Shown: piece by piece, positions 9,673-16,413 of the stretch
Layout: the number at the start of each line of letters is the position of its first letter
Numbering within the stretch: position 1 is the stretch's first letter
Source of the DNA: Synura sp. LO234KE
Lineage: Eukaryota; Sar; Synurophyceae; Synurales; Mallomonadaceae
Assembly (NCBI GenBank): GCA_015143735.1
Contig: VKHC01000068.1
Coordinates: 1 to 16,413, forward strand
Direction: 5' to 3'
Length of the DNA: 16,413 bases
The notes under the pieces: model-generated
The model's database searches: none
Told to the model about the DNA's origin: nothing
What the model saw: only the letters and a program-made list of their open reading frames with translations
Made by a program: the position numbers and the translations under genes

Positions 9673-9749
9673 CTCATTATATGTTTAGGTCTTGTGTAAT
9701 CTGCGTCTCCTGTACGGTAACACACTCATGATGTATCCGTGAAAGTGTC

Positions 9750-10023
9750 CACTAAAGTCTGGTGATATAGGATACTAAAGGAATACTATAGCAAAACTTT
9801 AAAATTTAAAGTAATACTTTGAGTTCTAAAGTATTACTAAAGTGCACCGCTAAAGTAAAACTTTATTCTTTTAAGTTTTCCTATAGCACACGGAAGTACC
9901 GCTAAAGTTTCACTAAAGTACAAGAAACTTTAGCCGTCACGAGGTAGGACTTTAGGAAGTCTTAAAGTAAAACTTTAGCGCACTATAGACGGTACTTTAA
10001 CGGTACTTTAGGAATACTTGAAC
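9750..10023. repeat. Right subterminal repeat cluster
   Basis: CTAAAGT, ACTTTAG, AATACT, CTATAG and GGTACTTTA words recur roughly every 10-20 bases in both orientations, more densely than at the left end. GTACCGCTAAAGT-like and AAAACTTTA blocks recur several times. The cluster ends at the terminal palindrome. Multiple transposase-binding sites are the likely role, inferred from position. Confidence 0.65.
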
Positions 10024-10058
10024 GGACACTATAGTGTCCAAATTTTGGTACACAGATG
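9985..10058 (-). repeat. Right terminal inverted repeat with 16-bp palindrome
   Basis: The arm contains ACGGTACTTTAACGGT (9989-10004), which is the exact reverse complement of 7507-7522. It also has the perfect 16-bp palindrome GGACACTATAGTGTCC (10024-10039), and its terminal 17 bases match the left end with one difference. TA follows at 10059-10060. Confidence 0.75.
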
Positions 10059-10060
10059 TA

Positions 10061-10821
10061 CGGAAAAACGAATGAGTAGGATGTGCCTCTGAGAATATTG
10101 ATTGAACTGCTGAAAACATAAGGAGAATATATCCCCTTGATGTCTATTTTCTATGCTATTCCTCTTGGATGTTTGGACCTTTTGAGTTCCCAGCAAATTG
10201 ATTTGGTTGAATAATTAAATAAGTTATTGGTCATAAGAAACCGAGCTATAGTAGTTCCGTGAAAAGGCAATTCTGTGTAGTAGTGATCAAGAAGGCAGGG
10301 GAGTGGTTCTAGGCAATTTTTAATCGTAATAACAAATACAATAGGTGCTTGACGCAAGCTTACTAGTCGTGCAACAGCGCGGAAAACATTTGCATGCGTT
10401 TAAGACGCTGAAGTCTAAAAAAGCACGGACATGCGTGGACGCTACTTTCTTATCCAATTTTTATAAGCAAGTAGTAGCACTCCTTGCGCCATAGTAATTT
10501 GACCACAGGTTGTGAGGGACACTTTCGACTTTGCAGGGACACTGAAGTCGAAGATGTCCAACGATTTCGGCGCGGTTCGTTCGCCAAAATTTGCACAATT
10601 AGTACGTAAAAATAAGATAATACTTGGCCTGCGCACTATAAGATAATTTATTTACTCAGTAACTCCTACGATTTCACTAAGAGGACGATATTTGATACCG
10701 TGTTTTACATAATATTCAAGATCACCGCCTAACTTTTACTCCAAACCAGCGACCGAATCAAAATGAATAGCTGCGATAGAAGTGAATAAACAAATGCCTC
10801 TCTAAGTAAGGTCTGGCTGGA
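10061..10821. other. Spacer between the TIR element and the host gene
   Basis: No gene is convincing here. A weak hairpin is present (TTCGACTT at 10524-10531 against AAGTCGAA at 10545-10552) within a doubled GGGACACT word. The 64- to 68-codon minus-strand frames show no domain. The 3' untranslated region and poly(A) site of the host gene should lie in this stretch, since that gene runs leftward and stops at 11096 or 10822. I see no standard AATAAA at a typical distance from either stop. Confidence 0.45.
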
Positions 10822-10877
10822 TTACATCCCTCTGCGTAATCTTGAGTCGTTACCGTACTCCTCTTCGTACTTCGCAT
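10822..10877 (-). CDS. Candidate last exon of the DH-PH-PDZ gene (acidic C-terminus)
   Basis: A GTGAGA donor lies at 11124 within the acidic end of the long exon, after the first base of a codon (GAC G|GTGAGA). A TTTTGTACGCAG acceptor ends at 10878. Joining them is in phase and continues the local composition: ...EVETYD then DAKYEEEYGNDSRLRRGM and a TAA stop. The matching phase and the continued Asp/Glu/Tyr-rich character support the join. The 247-nt intron is longer than the two better introns of this gene, and the pyrimidine tract is weak. Without the splice the protein simply ends nine residues later at the TAG at 11096-11098. Confidence 0.35.
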
Positions 10878-11095
10878 CTGCGTACAAAATCCATTCTCAG
10901 TCAATGTAATAAACAGGCAGGTAGTATCAACGGAGGGAAGGTATCGTATTACACCGCCTCTCTAAGTCCATCAACACTTTCATCAACTAATTAGCTCATG
11001 CTAAAAAAATGACCCATGCATGTCTACGCACGCCATGTGTCTCTCAGAGTTGCTTCCATTCCATCGCTCGTCACTATTCTGACATCGCACAATAC

Positions 11096-13471
11096 CTAAG
11101 CAGAATGAGCAGGATGCTTCTCACCGTCGTATGTTTCGACTTCGTCCTCATAATATCCCTGGTCCTCTTCGTCCTCAGGACCCTCCGCATCCAAAACCTC
11201 CTTAAATTGGCCACGAGAGCGGTGGTCCGTCGATATCGACGAAGCCATTCGTGAGGAGTAAGTTGCGTCCCTCCCAGACGCACGGTAACCGTCCGCGTCG
11301 GTATACTCCTCTCCTTGCATCTGGCTCTCTTCTGCCTCCTTCTTCTCACGGAGCTCTTGGATAATAGAGGCCGCAGCTACGGCTGCATCAGCAGCCGCAC
11401 TTAGGGCACCGTAAAAGGCAGGATCGGACGCCCCCTCTGCGTGTGAGTGACTCACACTCCTGGGAGGGTCCGCACGGGCGCGGTACTTTGAGGATGCAGA
11501 CACTTCTTCGAAGTCCGGTGGGAAGTACGGAGCCGCCGCTGGAGGTGGTTTCAATCGATCGCCATAATTGCTCTCGGACGAGTTCCGGGAATGTCGTACG
11601 GCACTTCGAGCAGACGTCCGAGCTATATTAGGCTCTTTTGTTCCGATCGGATTACCAGGGATGCTTCGTACTCGAGTGTGGTGGTGTGGCGCGGACCGTC
11701 GCTGTTCTGGCTCCCAGGACTTGGAGGGGAACGGCATGAAAGGCGCGTCTGTCTCCTCGCCTCGATCTCGCGAACCGTATATCACAGAGCCCGCGCCTCC
11801 CCTACCTTCTCCAGCAGTCCTGCTCTCGCGGGCCCTTCCATTCCGAAAGAGATAATCTCGAGTGGGAGTGCTCTCGGTGAAGGTGGGTGCAAAGGAGGAG
11901 CGAACTTCCTGCCTCGACTGGTACTCTGCCTGTCGGGTATAGTGCCCGCTGGCCCCGCCGCCAGGCGTGTTCGCGAACATACTTCCGTACTCCCCGTCGG
12001 GCTCCACCTCAAACTCTCCCATGTCCGAATCATAGTCATAGTCATCGCCAAAGTGAAACTTTTTCGAGCCTATGTCTGTGGGCAGCACACCAAGTCCGTA
12101 CTCGGAGTACACGATGCGTCTCTGCCGCTCGAGCTCTCTCTCGAACTCCTCCGTCATGTCCTCGACAGACATCGCCTCTCTAGTTACCCCAGATCTCGTC
12201 AATGGTCCAGTGTCCATGACGGTCGTGAGTCCTCCGCGTCCGCGACCAGACATGCTCAGTAAAGGGGCTCCAACCTGATCATTACTTACCTTCTGCGCCG
12301 ATGCTGCTCTCCTATCCAGAGTCCAGCCTTGTCTATTCCTCCGAAACACGATGTTGTGGACCTGGCCACGGAGAAAAATCGGATAGACGCTTAGCTTGGT
12401 CATGGTATCGATGATATCTGGGGTCAGAGTGCCCAGTGACCGCGTCCCCGCAACACTTGAGTCCCAATCGATCGTCAAATGCTCCACCGAACTCACCTTG
12501 CTAGCACTCCGACTGTGCTGTTCTCTACGTAGCAACTCCACCAGCCAGGTCGTGCCCTTCACAGGCACCCCATCGAAGCGAACGATTACATCGCCCAGCA
12601 GCAGTCCTGCCTCAACGGGAGGACATCTACCGTCCTTACGAAGGGTAAGTCCGATCTGCGTATTATAAACACCATCGAGCGAGAATTGGGAACAGAGTGA
12701 AACGGATGCACTTCTTCCAGGAGAGGCTTCAGGCCTCACCACTTTCACGCCGACGGGCTCTCCGCTCTCTATGACTGAGTCCTGGAAGCTCAGGCACCTT
12801 ACGATGTCCCCAAGCGAGAGGACGATGTGGAAGGCTTCCCCCTCAGCATAGCCGTGTGAGTCGGACCTGAGCTGAGAGACCGACACTAACGGAGGCTCCC
12901 CGGGCTGGAGAGCGGTGCGGGCGCTTGTGGCCGTGGAGAGAGCCCTTCCTTCCCTGCGTTGACCCCTGAGGTCCGACTTAGACGACAAGGCGCCAACGTC
13001 GTCCCCATCCGCCGAGAGAATACGCATGGCTTGTGACCGCAGACCGGCACTCGCATCTACACCAGAGACGTCCTCATTCAGACCGTTGATCCGGTGCTCA
13101 CTCAAACTATAATTGGCCTCGATTTTTGGACCAGTCACAGTGCGTCTGTCCCCGTCACGAGGGCCCGCGAACTGAAGGTCGGAGCGAAGTAAGCTTTCCA
13201 AAGAGATCCAAGCGCTATCGTAGGAGTCGTACAAGTGTACTGTCCCAATGCGTCCGGTCACATAGGTGAGATATGGGGGGAAGTCCAGGCGCTTCGATCG
13301 GGCGACACTAAGAGAGATCAGGATACGGAGGAGAGAGTATGGGAAAGGTGCCAGGAAAGGAAGCGCAGCGGAGACACCGACACACGACAGACAAGTGGGT
13401 CGAGGGACACTTATGAAAGATTCCTGCATTGTCAACAAGCGAGTTTTAGCCCGATAAACGGGGCAATACAT
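11096..13471 (-). CDS. Long exon: PDZ-like domain and disordered tail (C-terminal part of the RhoGEF gene, or a separate gene)
   Basis: Open for 791 codons from the ATG at 13471, by far the longest frame in the window. Around residues 265-380 it carries a PDZ-like fold: IGLTLRKDG, then PVEAGLLLGDVIVRFDGVPV, the typical carboxylate-binding and AGL-GDVI-GxPV pattern, then a closing strand VHNIVFRRNRQGW. A roughly 50-residue insert separates the last helix from that strand. PDZ domains bind protein C-termini. From about 400 onward it is low-complexity: RG-rich (MSGRGRGG), Asp/Tyr-rich, Ser/Arg-rich, an Ala-rich helix near 687-710 running into a charged ELREKKEAEE segment, and a very acidic end. 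Residues 20-56 read like a translated pyrimidine-rich intron, so coding probably starts at an acceptor, either 13423 (ATGCAG) or 13307 (TCTCTCTTAG), continuing the PH exon upstream. A separate gene starting at 13471 is less likely. Confidence 0.8.
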   Translation of the reverse strand: MYCPVYRAKTRLLTMQESFISVPRPTCLSCVGVSAALPFLAPFPYSLLRILISLSVARSKRLDFPPYLTYVTGRIGTVHLYDSYDSAWISLESLLRSDLQFAGPRDGDRRTVTGPKIEANYSLSEHRINGLNEDVSGVDASAGLRSQAMRILSADGDDVGALSSKSDLRGQRREGRALSTATSARTALQPGEPPLVSVSQLRSDSHGYAEGEAFHIVLSLGDIVRCLSFQDSVIESGEPVGVKVVRPEASPGRSASVSLCSQFSLDGVYNTQIGLTLRKDGRCPPVEAGLLLGDVIVRFDGVPVKGTTWLVELLRREQHSRSASKVSSVEHLTIDWDSSVAGTRSLGTLTPDIIDTMTKLSVYPIFLRGQVHNIVFRRNRQGWTLDRRAASAQKVSNDQVGAPLLSMSGRGRGGLTTVMDTGPLTRSGVTREAMSVEDMTEEFERELERQRRIVYSEYGLGVLPTDIGSKKFHFGDDYDYDSDMGEFEVEPDGEYGSMFANTPGGGASGHYTRQAEYQSRQEVRSSFAPTFTESTPTRDYLFRNGRARESRTAGEGRGGAGSVIYGSRDRGEETDAPFMPFPSKSWEPEQRRSAPHHHTRVRSIPGNPIGTKEPNIARTSARSAVRHSRNSSESNYGDRLKPPPAAAPYFPPDFEEVSASSKYRARADPPRSVSHSHAEGASDPAFYGALSAAADAAVAAASIIQELREKKEAEESQMQGEEYTDADGYRASGRDATYSSRMASSISTDHRSRGQFKEVLDAEGPEDEEDQGYYEDEVETYDGEKHPAHSA

Positions 13472-13507
13472 TACACTGTAGGACGATATACCGAGCGATT
13501 ATCGTAC
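13308..13507 (-). other. Probable intron between PH and PDZ exons (sites uncertain)
   Basis: Two pairs of sites keep the frame. Option 1 has donor GG|GTACGA at 13507 and acceptor TCTCTCTTAG at 13308. It is 200 nt, phase 2, and ends in a long pyrimidine tract. Option 2 has donor TCG|GTATAT at 13491 and acceptor ATGCAG at 13424. It is 68 nt, phase 0, and close in size to the other introns, but its pyrimidine tract is poor. I slightly prefer option 1 because it removes the pyrimidine-derived residues, but transcript data are needed to choose. Confidence 0.45.
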
Positions 13508-13668
13508 CCGTCTTTCTCCGCCACCCAAACAGGCAACATGTTGTAAGTGGAGGGTTGGAAGGACTCGATGTTGCGCTTGTTAAACGGGTGGTGCCTAGAG
13601 ATACAATCACTGAGTGCTTGGTACCAAATCATTTTCTCGGCGTTATCCGCGAACACCAGTGCGATGGA
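13508..13668 (-). CDS. RhoGEF gene exon: C-terminal part of PH domain
   Basis: Starts after the CCCAG acceptor at 13669 and reads SIALVFADNAEKMIWYQALSD. This is the last strand and C-terminal helix of a PH domain, with its near-invariant Trp (residue 334 counted from the ATG at 14772). After the helix come basic and aromatic residues and MLPVWVAEKD. That last motif resembles the linker that leads from PH into FYVE in FGD-type exchange factors, but no Cys-rich RRHHC motif follows. If not spliced out, the frame ends at a TAA that overlaps the ATG of the PDZ exon (TAATG at 13475-13469). The 3' border is either 13508 or 13492, depending on the donor used. Confidence 0.8.
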
Positions 13669-13749
13669 CTGGGTACAATAAAGCGATCAACAATGCGGGA
13701 ATGATAATAAACGAAGGAAAAGAACAATGAATCTTAGGATAGCACTTAC
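13669..13749 (-). other. Intron, 81 nt, inside the PH domain
   Basis: Donor CAG|GTAAGT at 13749 is a consensus 5' splice site; the acceptor is TTGTACCCAG at 13669. The intron lies between codons (phase 0), and removing it restores a continuous PH domain (...SVVEQ then SIALVFAD...). Confidence 0.85.
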
Positions 13750-13990
13750 CTGTTCGACGACAGAAGCTAAAACAAGCTGCCGTCCTTTCTCGCTTAAGTC
13801 CACAAGTATTGCAGTGTCCATGCGGAACTGGTCGACAAATTGAAACCTGTGTAGAGTGCGAGATGACGTGGAAACGGATTGCAAGAGAGATTGCTGGGAC
13901 TTGGAAGCGCTGGCTTGCGAAGACGCTGATGGTATCTGGTTCCCATATATCAAGATGTCGTTAAACAAGACGAAATGATAACGTTTCAGG
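13750..13990 (-). CDS. RhoGEF gene exon: N-terminal and central PH domain
   Basis: Begins after a strong acceptor (pyrimidine-rich, ...GTTGTTGTTGCAG) with one base that completes a codon, then LKRYHFVLFNDILIYGN. This is the classic first strands of a RhoGEF-type PH domain, with LFND-LIY. A Ser/Gln-rich loop of about 30 residues follows and is longer than usual between strands. The core resumes with LHRFQFVDQFRMDTAILVDL. PH domains after DH domains help hold the exchange factor at membranes and shape GTPase binding. The exon is 241 nt and ends in phase 0 at the GTAAGT donor. Confidence 0.88.
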
Positions 13991-14056
13991 CTGCAACAAC
14001 AACGAGGGACACAACTTTTAGTTTATCATCATATCCAAGTTTTATCATATCCAAAC
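13991..14056 (-). other. Intron, 66 nt, at the start of the PH domain
   Basis: Donor GGCAG|GTTTGG at 14056 (GT, but a weak consensus) and acceptor TTGTTGCAG at 13991. Two bases before and one after make an AGC serine codon, giving KKACADGSLKRYHFV, a typical PH opening. Unspliced, the frame reads into a TGA at 14029. Confidence 0.85.
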
Positions 14057-14811
14057 CTGCCATCTGCGCACGCTTTCTTCAGATAACCTTCTTTGACGTA
14101 ATACCGACCAACTTTATTCAAATCTTCAATAGTATACGCTCTCTGAATATGATTTACTCGACCTTGTCCAAACCTCTTTAACGCCTCCGTACTTATTTCA
14201 CTTGCTATTTTATAGACGGATTCAAGAGCATCCAAGAGTTTGCTATTTTCCTTACAATAGTTATTGGATATCTGGTTAGATGCTACATGCAATATTTGCT
14301 TGTAGTATAGGAATCTGTTCGAAACAACTGTAAGATAATTGTTTAACTGATCCGTTCCAGAATACATTTTGCACTGAATTTCACATGCCCTAAGGAACAC
14401 ACTAAATACTCGAAATGACCTCAGCCTCTTAAGAATATTTCGGGTCCTTTCTACATTCAATTCATATTTGATAAGGACTTCCTTAAACTCCACAAAAAGG
14501 TTGAAAAAATTATTCAAAGAGATTTTTCCTACATCAAGCGTATTGCAGAGAGACGTGGAGAGTTTCAGGTGATCATCAATTCCAGCGAACAGCACTTGAG
14601 ATGCATGAACCTCGTCTAGAGCAATCGCTAATGATTCGGATGAAGGGTTAACGCCGGAAAATATTTCCCGACAGAATTTTTCAAAAGGATCCCGAAAGTG
14701 CGCTATAAGTAATTCTAACAGTAGTCTTATTCTGTTTTCTACTTTGTAGATATCTTTTAATACTTGCTCCATAATGGTTTGCGCAAAGGCTATAGAACAC
14801 ACTAATATTTG
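14057..14811 (-). CDS. RhoGEF gene exon: DH domain and start of PH domain
   Basis: The DH domain catalyses GDP release from Rho-family GTPases. Counting from the ATG at 14772 (residue 1), residues 1-35 match the first conserved DH helix (MEQVLKDIYKVENR...LLIAHFRDPF). Residues 120-165 hold the FLRACE and NNYLTVVSNRFLYYKQIL stretch, which aligns with the third conserved region where most members read P-QR--RYPLLL. The Pro-Gln pair is replaced here, so the domain is divergent. The PH domain opens at 225 with YVKEGYLKK. Upstream, TTCAG at 14812 with a CACTAAC branch word about 23 bases further up is a good acceptor. The exon therefore probably begins at 14811 and the true start lies in a missing upstream exon. 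The ATG at 14772 is the only local alternative start. Exon ends in phase 2. Confidence 0.82.
14453..14529 (+). repeat. 77-base direct repeat, copy in the DH exon
   Basis: This stretch of the DH exon is identical, base for base, to the last 77 bases of the window (16337-16413). The base before each copy differs (T here, A there), and the second copy stops at the window end. Confidence 0.97.
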
Positions 14812-15501
14812 CTGAATGGGGTGTGTGTAAGTGAGTTAGTGTTGGAATTTTTACACTGACGACCGCATGCAGAACAATTTCGACTCACGTTCAAAAAGGA
14901 TTAACTTTCCTCGCGAGTTAACAAACCATTTTCAATTATTCTTTTTGCCACGTATTCACCGTACTAGAATTGTACTAGTTGAAACTTCTTACTCTATTTC
15001 TATTTTGCTGCTCTAAAATTTGGCTTCAGCACTGAGTTTTGGCGGCAAGAAGTTTATTGGTGTAAATCTACATAAAGCTGTAAATGGAGTCGAGTCATTG
15101 TACTGGTGAAGATGGCCAACAGGTTCCTGAAAGTTTCTACTTCTATACACTTAGTTAGTAGTTTGTTGCATTTTCCCTGAATTGAACTAGTAGCAGTGGA
15201 ATGTTACGATATATCTTTCTGTTGAACGCTATCTGACGTAGAATCGTATTCTATTCTAATTCATGTCAAATGCTGACGTACTATTCTTTCTTTCATAGCC
15301 AATTATCAGATTCTTACTTTCTTATAGATTGTCTTGAATTTGTGTGAACCAAGTTTGTGACTGGAAGCGAAGTAGTTCAATCATAATTAGTTTTCAGTAA
15401 GATTGAGCAACAAGAATTCAGGCAAAGAGAGCGCTGGAGCTCATAAGGAGGTTCAAAAGAAGACCCATCAGAATCAGGGTTATTAGGAACCGAGAGGCCG
15501 T
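14812..15501. other. Upstream flank, intron and possible LTR of the gag relic
   Basis: 14812 to about 14840 holds the acceptor and branch point of the DH exon. At 14840 a TGTTGGAATT begins; copia-type long terminal repeats often start this way, and a gag relic of the same orientation follows. I cannot find the other LTR, a CA end with a primer-binding site, or a target duplication, so an LTR of about 550-580 bp is only a suggestion. The rest is AT-rich with no gene. A small minus-strand frame at 15418-15630 is antisense to the gag relic and is dismissed. Confidence 0.3.
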
Positions 15502-16336
15502 ATGCAGCAGAAGGAGAGCGGCATCGCAGGAGTGCCGATTCTTGATTGTCCGAACGGAATTACCAACGTTGACGCCGAATGGAACTTTATGTCCTTCAGG
15601 GAGGCGTTGCTGCGTACATCGAGTCCACACATGGAGACATGGTTGCGTCGTCAGGTTATACCCAATTCACGACGAGGATAAGTACGATCCAGTTGACTGT
15701 ACCGACGTTTAAGATCCTCTAGAACTAATGAATGACGCGCTTAGAGAACTAAACGACGCGGAGAAATGAAGATTGCAAAGCTAGAAGATATCAAGCTGAT
15801 GGTATATTCGATTATCACGAGACAGCTATCCTGGCGATCTCTAGCACGCGTGCAGGGGCATAACGACTACGAGGCAGTGGATAATAACTGACCCGAATAG
15901 ATTATGGCGAATAGTGATATCGACGCATCTACTCAACGAGACCGCCAGGACCAACGCTCAGGTGTGATTTAGTCTTTGCAGATTGCAGGCATTCGAGAGC
16001 CTAGCGGATTTCAAAACTGGATTTGAACTCCGCCTGAACATCTACATCACAACGTGAACTGCAGCAGGAGACCGGGAGATAATAATATCGATGCAACCGC
16101 TGCAACTTATTTTATCGAGAGGCTGGATCCAGAAGCGATACGGCACGACCCTGCTGAACTACAGGAAGAAGGTGTATGTCAAGCCGCAGTGTGTGCAAGA
16201 AGCATTTGAGTTCCTCAACGCCCTAACGATTCCTAAGGAGAGCGTTCGCGACGTTTTCTATCAGAACGACCAGGGAAAGGTCGGCCGGTCGGATAGAGAT
16301 GGGGACAGTACAAAGTACAAAGTCCAACGGTGGAGA
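15502..16336 (+). pseudogene. Decayed copia-like retrotransposon gag
   Basis: The Gag protein packages the RNA of LTR retrotransposons. Reading frame by frame: an ATG at 15502 opens 59 codons (WNFMSFREALLRTSSPHMETW) to a TAA at 15681. A second frame from 15766 gives MKIAKLEDIKLMV...LARVQGHNDYEAVDN to a TGA. A third from 15890 gives DPNRLWRIVISTH, then a TGA, then LQAFESLADFKTGFELRLNIY. Further along, YFIERLDPE in one frame joins RYGTTLLNYRKK and EAFEFLNAL in another. The order (a DP-LW-II-STH segment, an ESLADFK-FE segment, then FI-RLD-RYG) matches copia-like Gag. At least two stops and two frame changes show it is dead. GC content is higher than in the flanks. It ends where the 77-base repeat begins, so protease, integrase and reverse transcriptase are not in the window. 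Confidence 0.6.
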
Positions 16337-16413
16337 ACATTCAATTCATATTTGATAAGGACTTCCTTAAACTCCACAAAAAGGTTGAAAAAATTATTCA
16401 AAGAGATTTTTCC
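16337..16413 (+). repeat. 77-base direct repeat, copy at the window end
   Basis: Identical to 14453-14529 inside the DH exon, in the same orientation. It reaches exactly to the last base of the window. The length of exactly 77, with a mismatch at the inner edge, is what an assembler using 77-mers leaves at a contig end. Confidence 0.97.

Larger units (their letters stand above)
7436..10060. mobile_element. Large TIR DNA transposon, probably non-autonomous or decayed
   Basis: The ends are inverted repeats. The left end from 7438 and the reverse complement of the right end from 10058 both read CATC(C/T)GTGTACCAAAAT, with 16 of 17 bases identical. A second exact 16-base match, ACCGTTAAAGTACCGT, lies 69 bp from the left end and 54 bp from the right. 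TA lies directly outside both ends (7436-7437 and 10059-10060). Because both are within GTAC, the target duplication could be TA or GTAC. Inside each end lies a dense cluster of AAAGT/ACTTT words. TA target duplications are typical of Tc1/mariner-type elements, but I find no DDE motif. The interior has only decayed or fragmentary coding sequence plus a 233 bp tandem duplication. The superfamily remains open. Confidence 0.75.

Noticed and set aside
11591-12262. 223-codon plus-strand frame opposite the PDZ exon
   Set aside because: It is antisense to a much longer frame with a domain and biased composition. GC-rich coding exons commonly leave such antisense frames open.
12284-12289. Consensus GTAAGT donor inside the PDZ exon (after residue 394)
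   Set aside because: No acceptor with the right phase and a pyrimidine tract follows within a normal distance. The only phase-matched AG would make a 15-nt intron. The frame reads well through the site.
13308-13515. FYVE domain after the PH domain
   Set aside because: The PVWV motif after PH is FYVE-linker-like, but no Cys pairs with RRHHC are seen in the following sequence in any joined frame.
14840-15420. Complete long terminal repeat
   Set aside because: Only the TGTTGGAATT start fits. No CA end with a primer-binding site, no second LTR and no target duplication were seen.
1-16413. CRISPR array, rRNA genes or bacterial operon
   Set aside because: No regularly spaced identical repeats with unique spacers, no rRNA-like blocks and no tightly packed same-strand genes are present; the spliced gene shows the DNA is eukaryotic.

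Overview
The window looks like nuclear DNA of a eukaryote, and both ends may be contig ends. The right third holds a minus-strand gene split by short GT-AG introns (66 and 81 nt), whose exon phases agree and whose joined exons rebuild a Rho guanine-nucleotide exchange factor (DH-PH). The rest is AT-rich, repeat-rich DNA with one large terminal-inverted-repeat element and a decayed retrotransposon. Short introns, DH-PH signalling, a CTAAC-type branch point and a copia-like Gag fit a fungus, oomycete, other protist or alga. I cannot name the lineage from sequence alone.

Layout. 1-5440: gene-poor, with no convincing gene, a few minus-strand open segments that may be decayed coding sequence, and G over C on the + strand. 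5331-6300: short direct repeats, then a diverged tandem array with 158-170 bp spacing. 6590-7135: a perfect hairpin, palindromes and a doubtful 109-codon frame. 7436-10060: a 2.6 kb element with terminal inverted repeats, TA flanks, subterminal clusters of AAAGT/ACTTT and 'CTATAG' motifs, a 233 bp exact internal tandem duplication, and decayed coding or exon-like islands. 10061-10821: nothing identified.

14811 down to 10822 (minus strand): the host gene. It encodes in order a DH domain, a PH domain split by two introns, a PDZ-like domain and a long disordered Arg/Ser/Gly/Asp/Tyr-rich tail. The DH-PH exon joins are strong. The join of DH-PH to the long PDZ exon is likely but its exact splice sites are open. 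A small acidic last exon is possible. The 5' part of the gene is missing. Just upstream of the first visible exon lies a plus-strand relic of a copia-like gag (15502-16336) with stops and frameshifts.

The last 77 bases of the window repeat exactly 77 bases of the DH exon. That length is a common de Bruijn k-mer size, so this is most simply an assembly-graph overlap, and it warns that the join between the retroelement relic and the gene may be unreliable.
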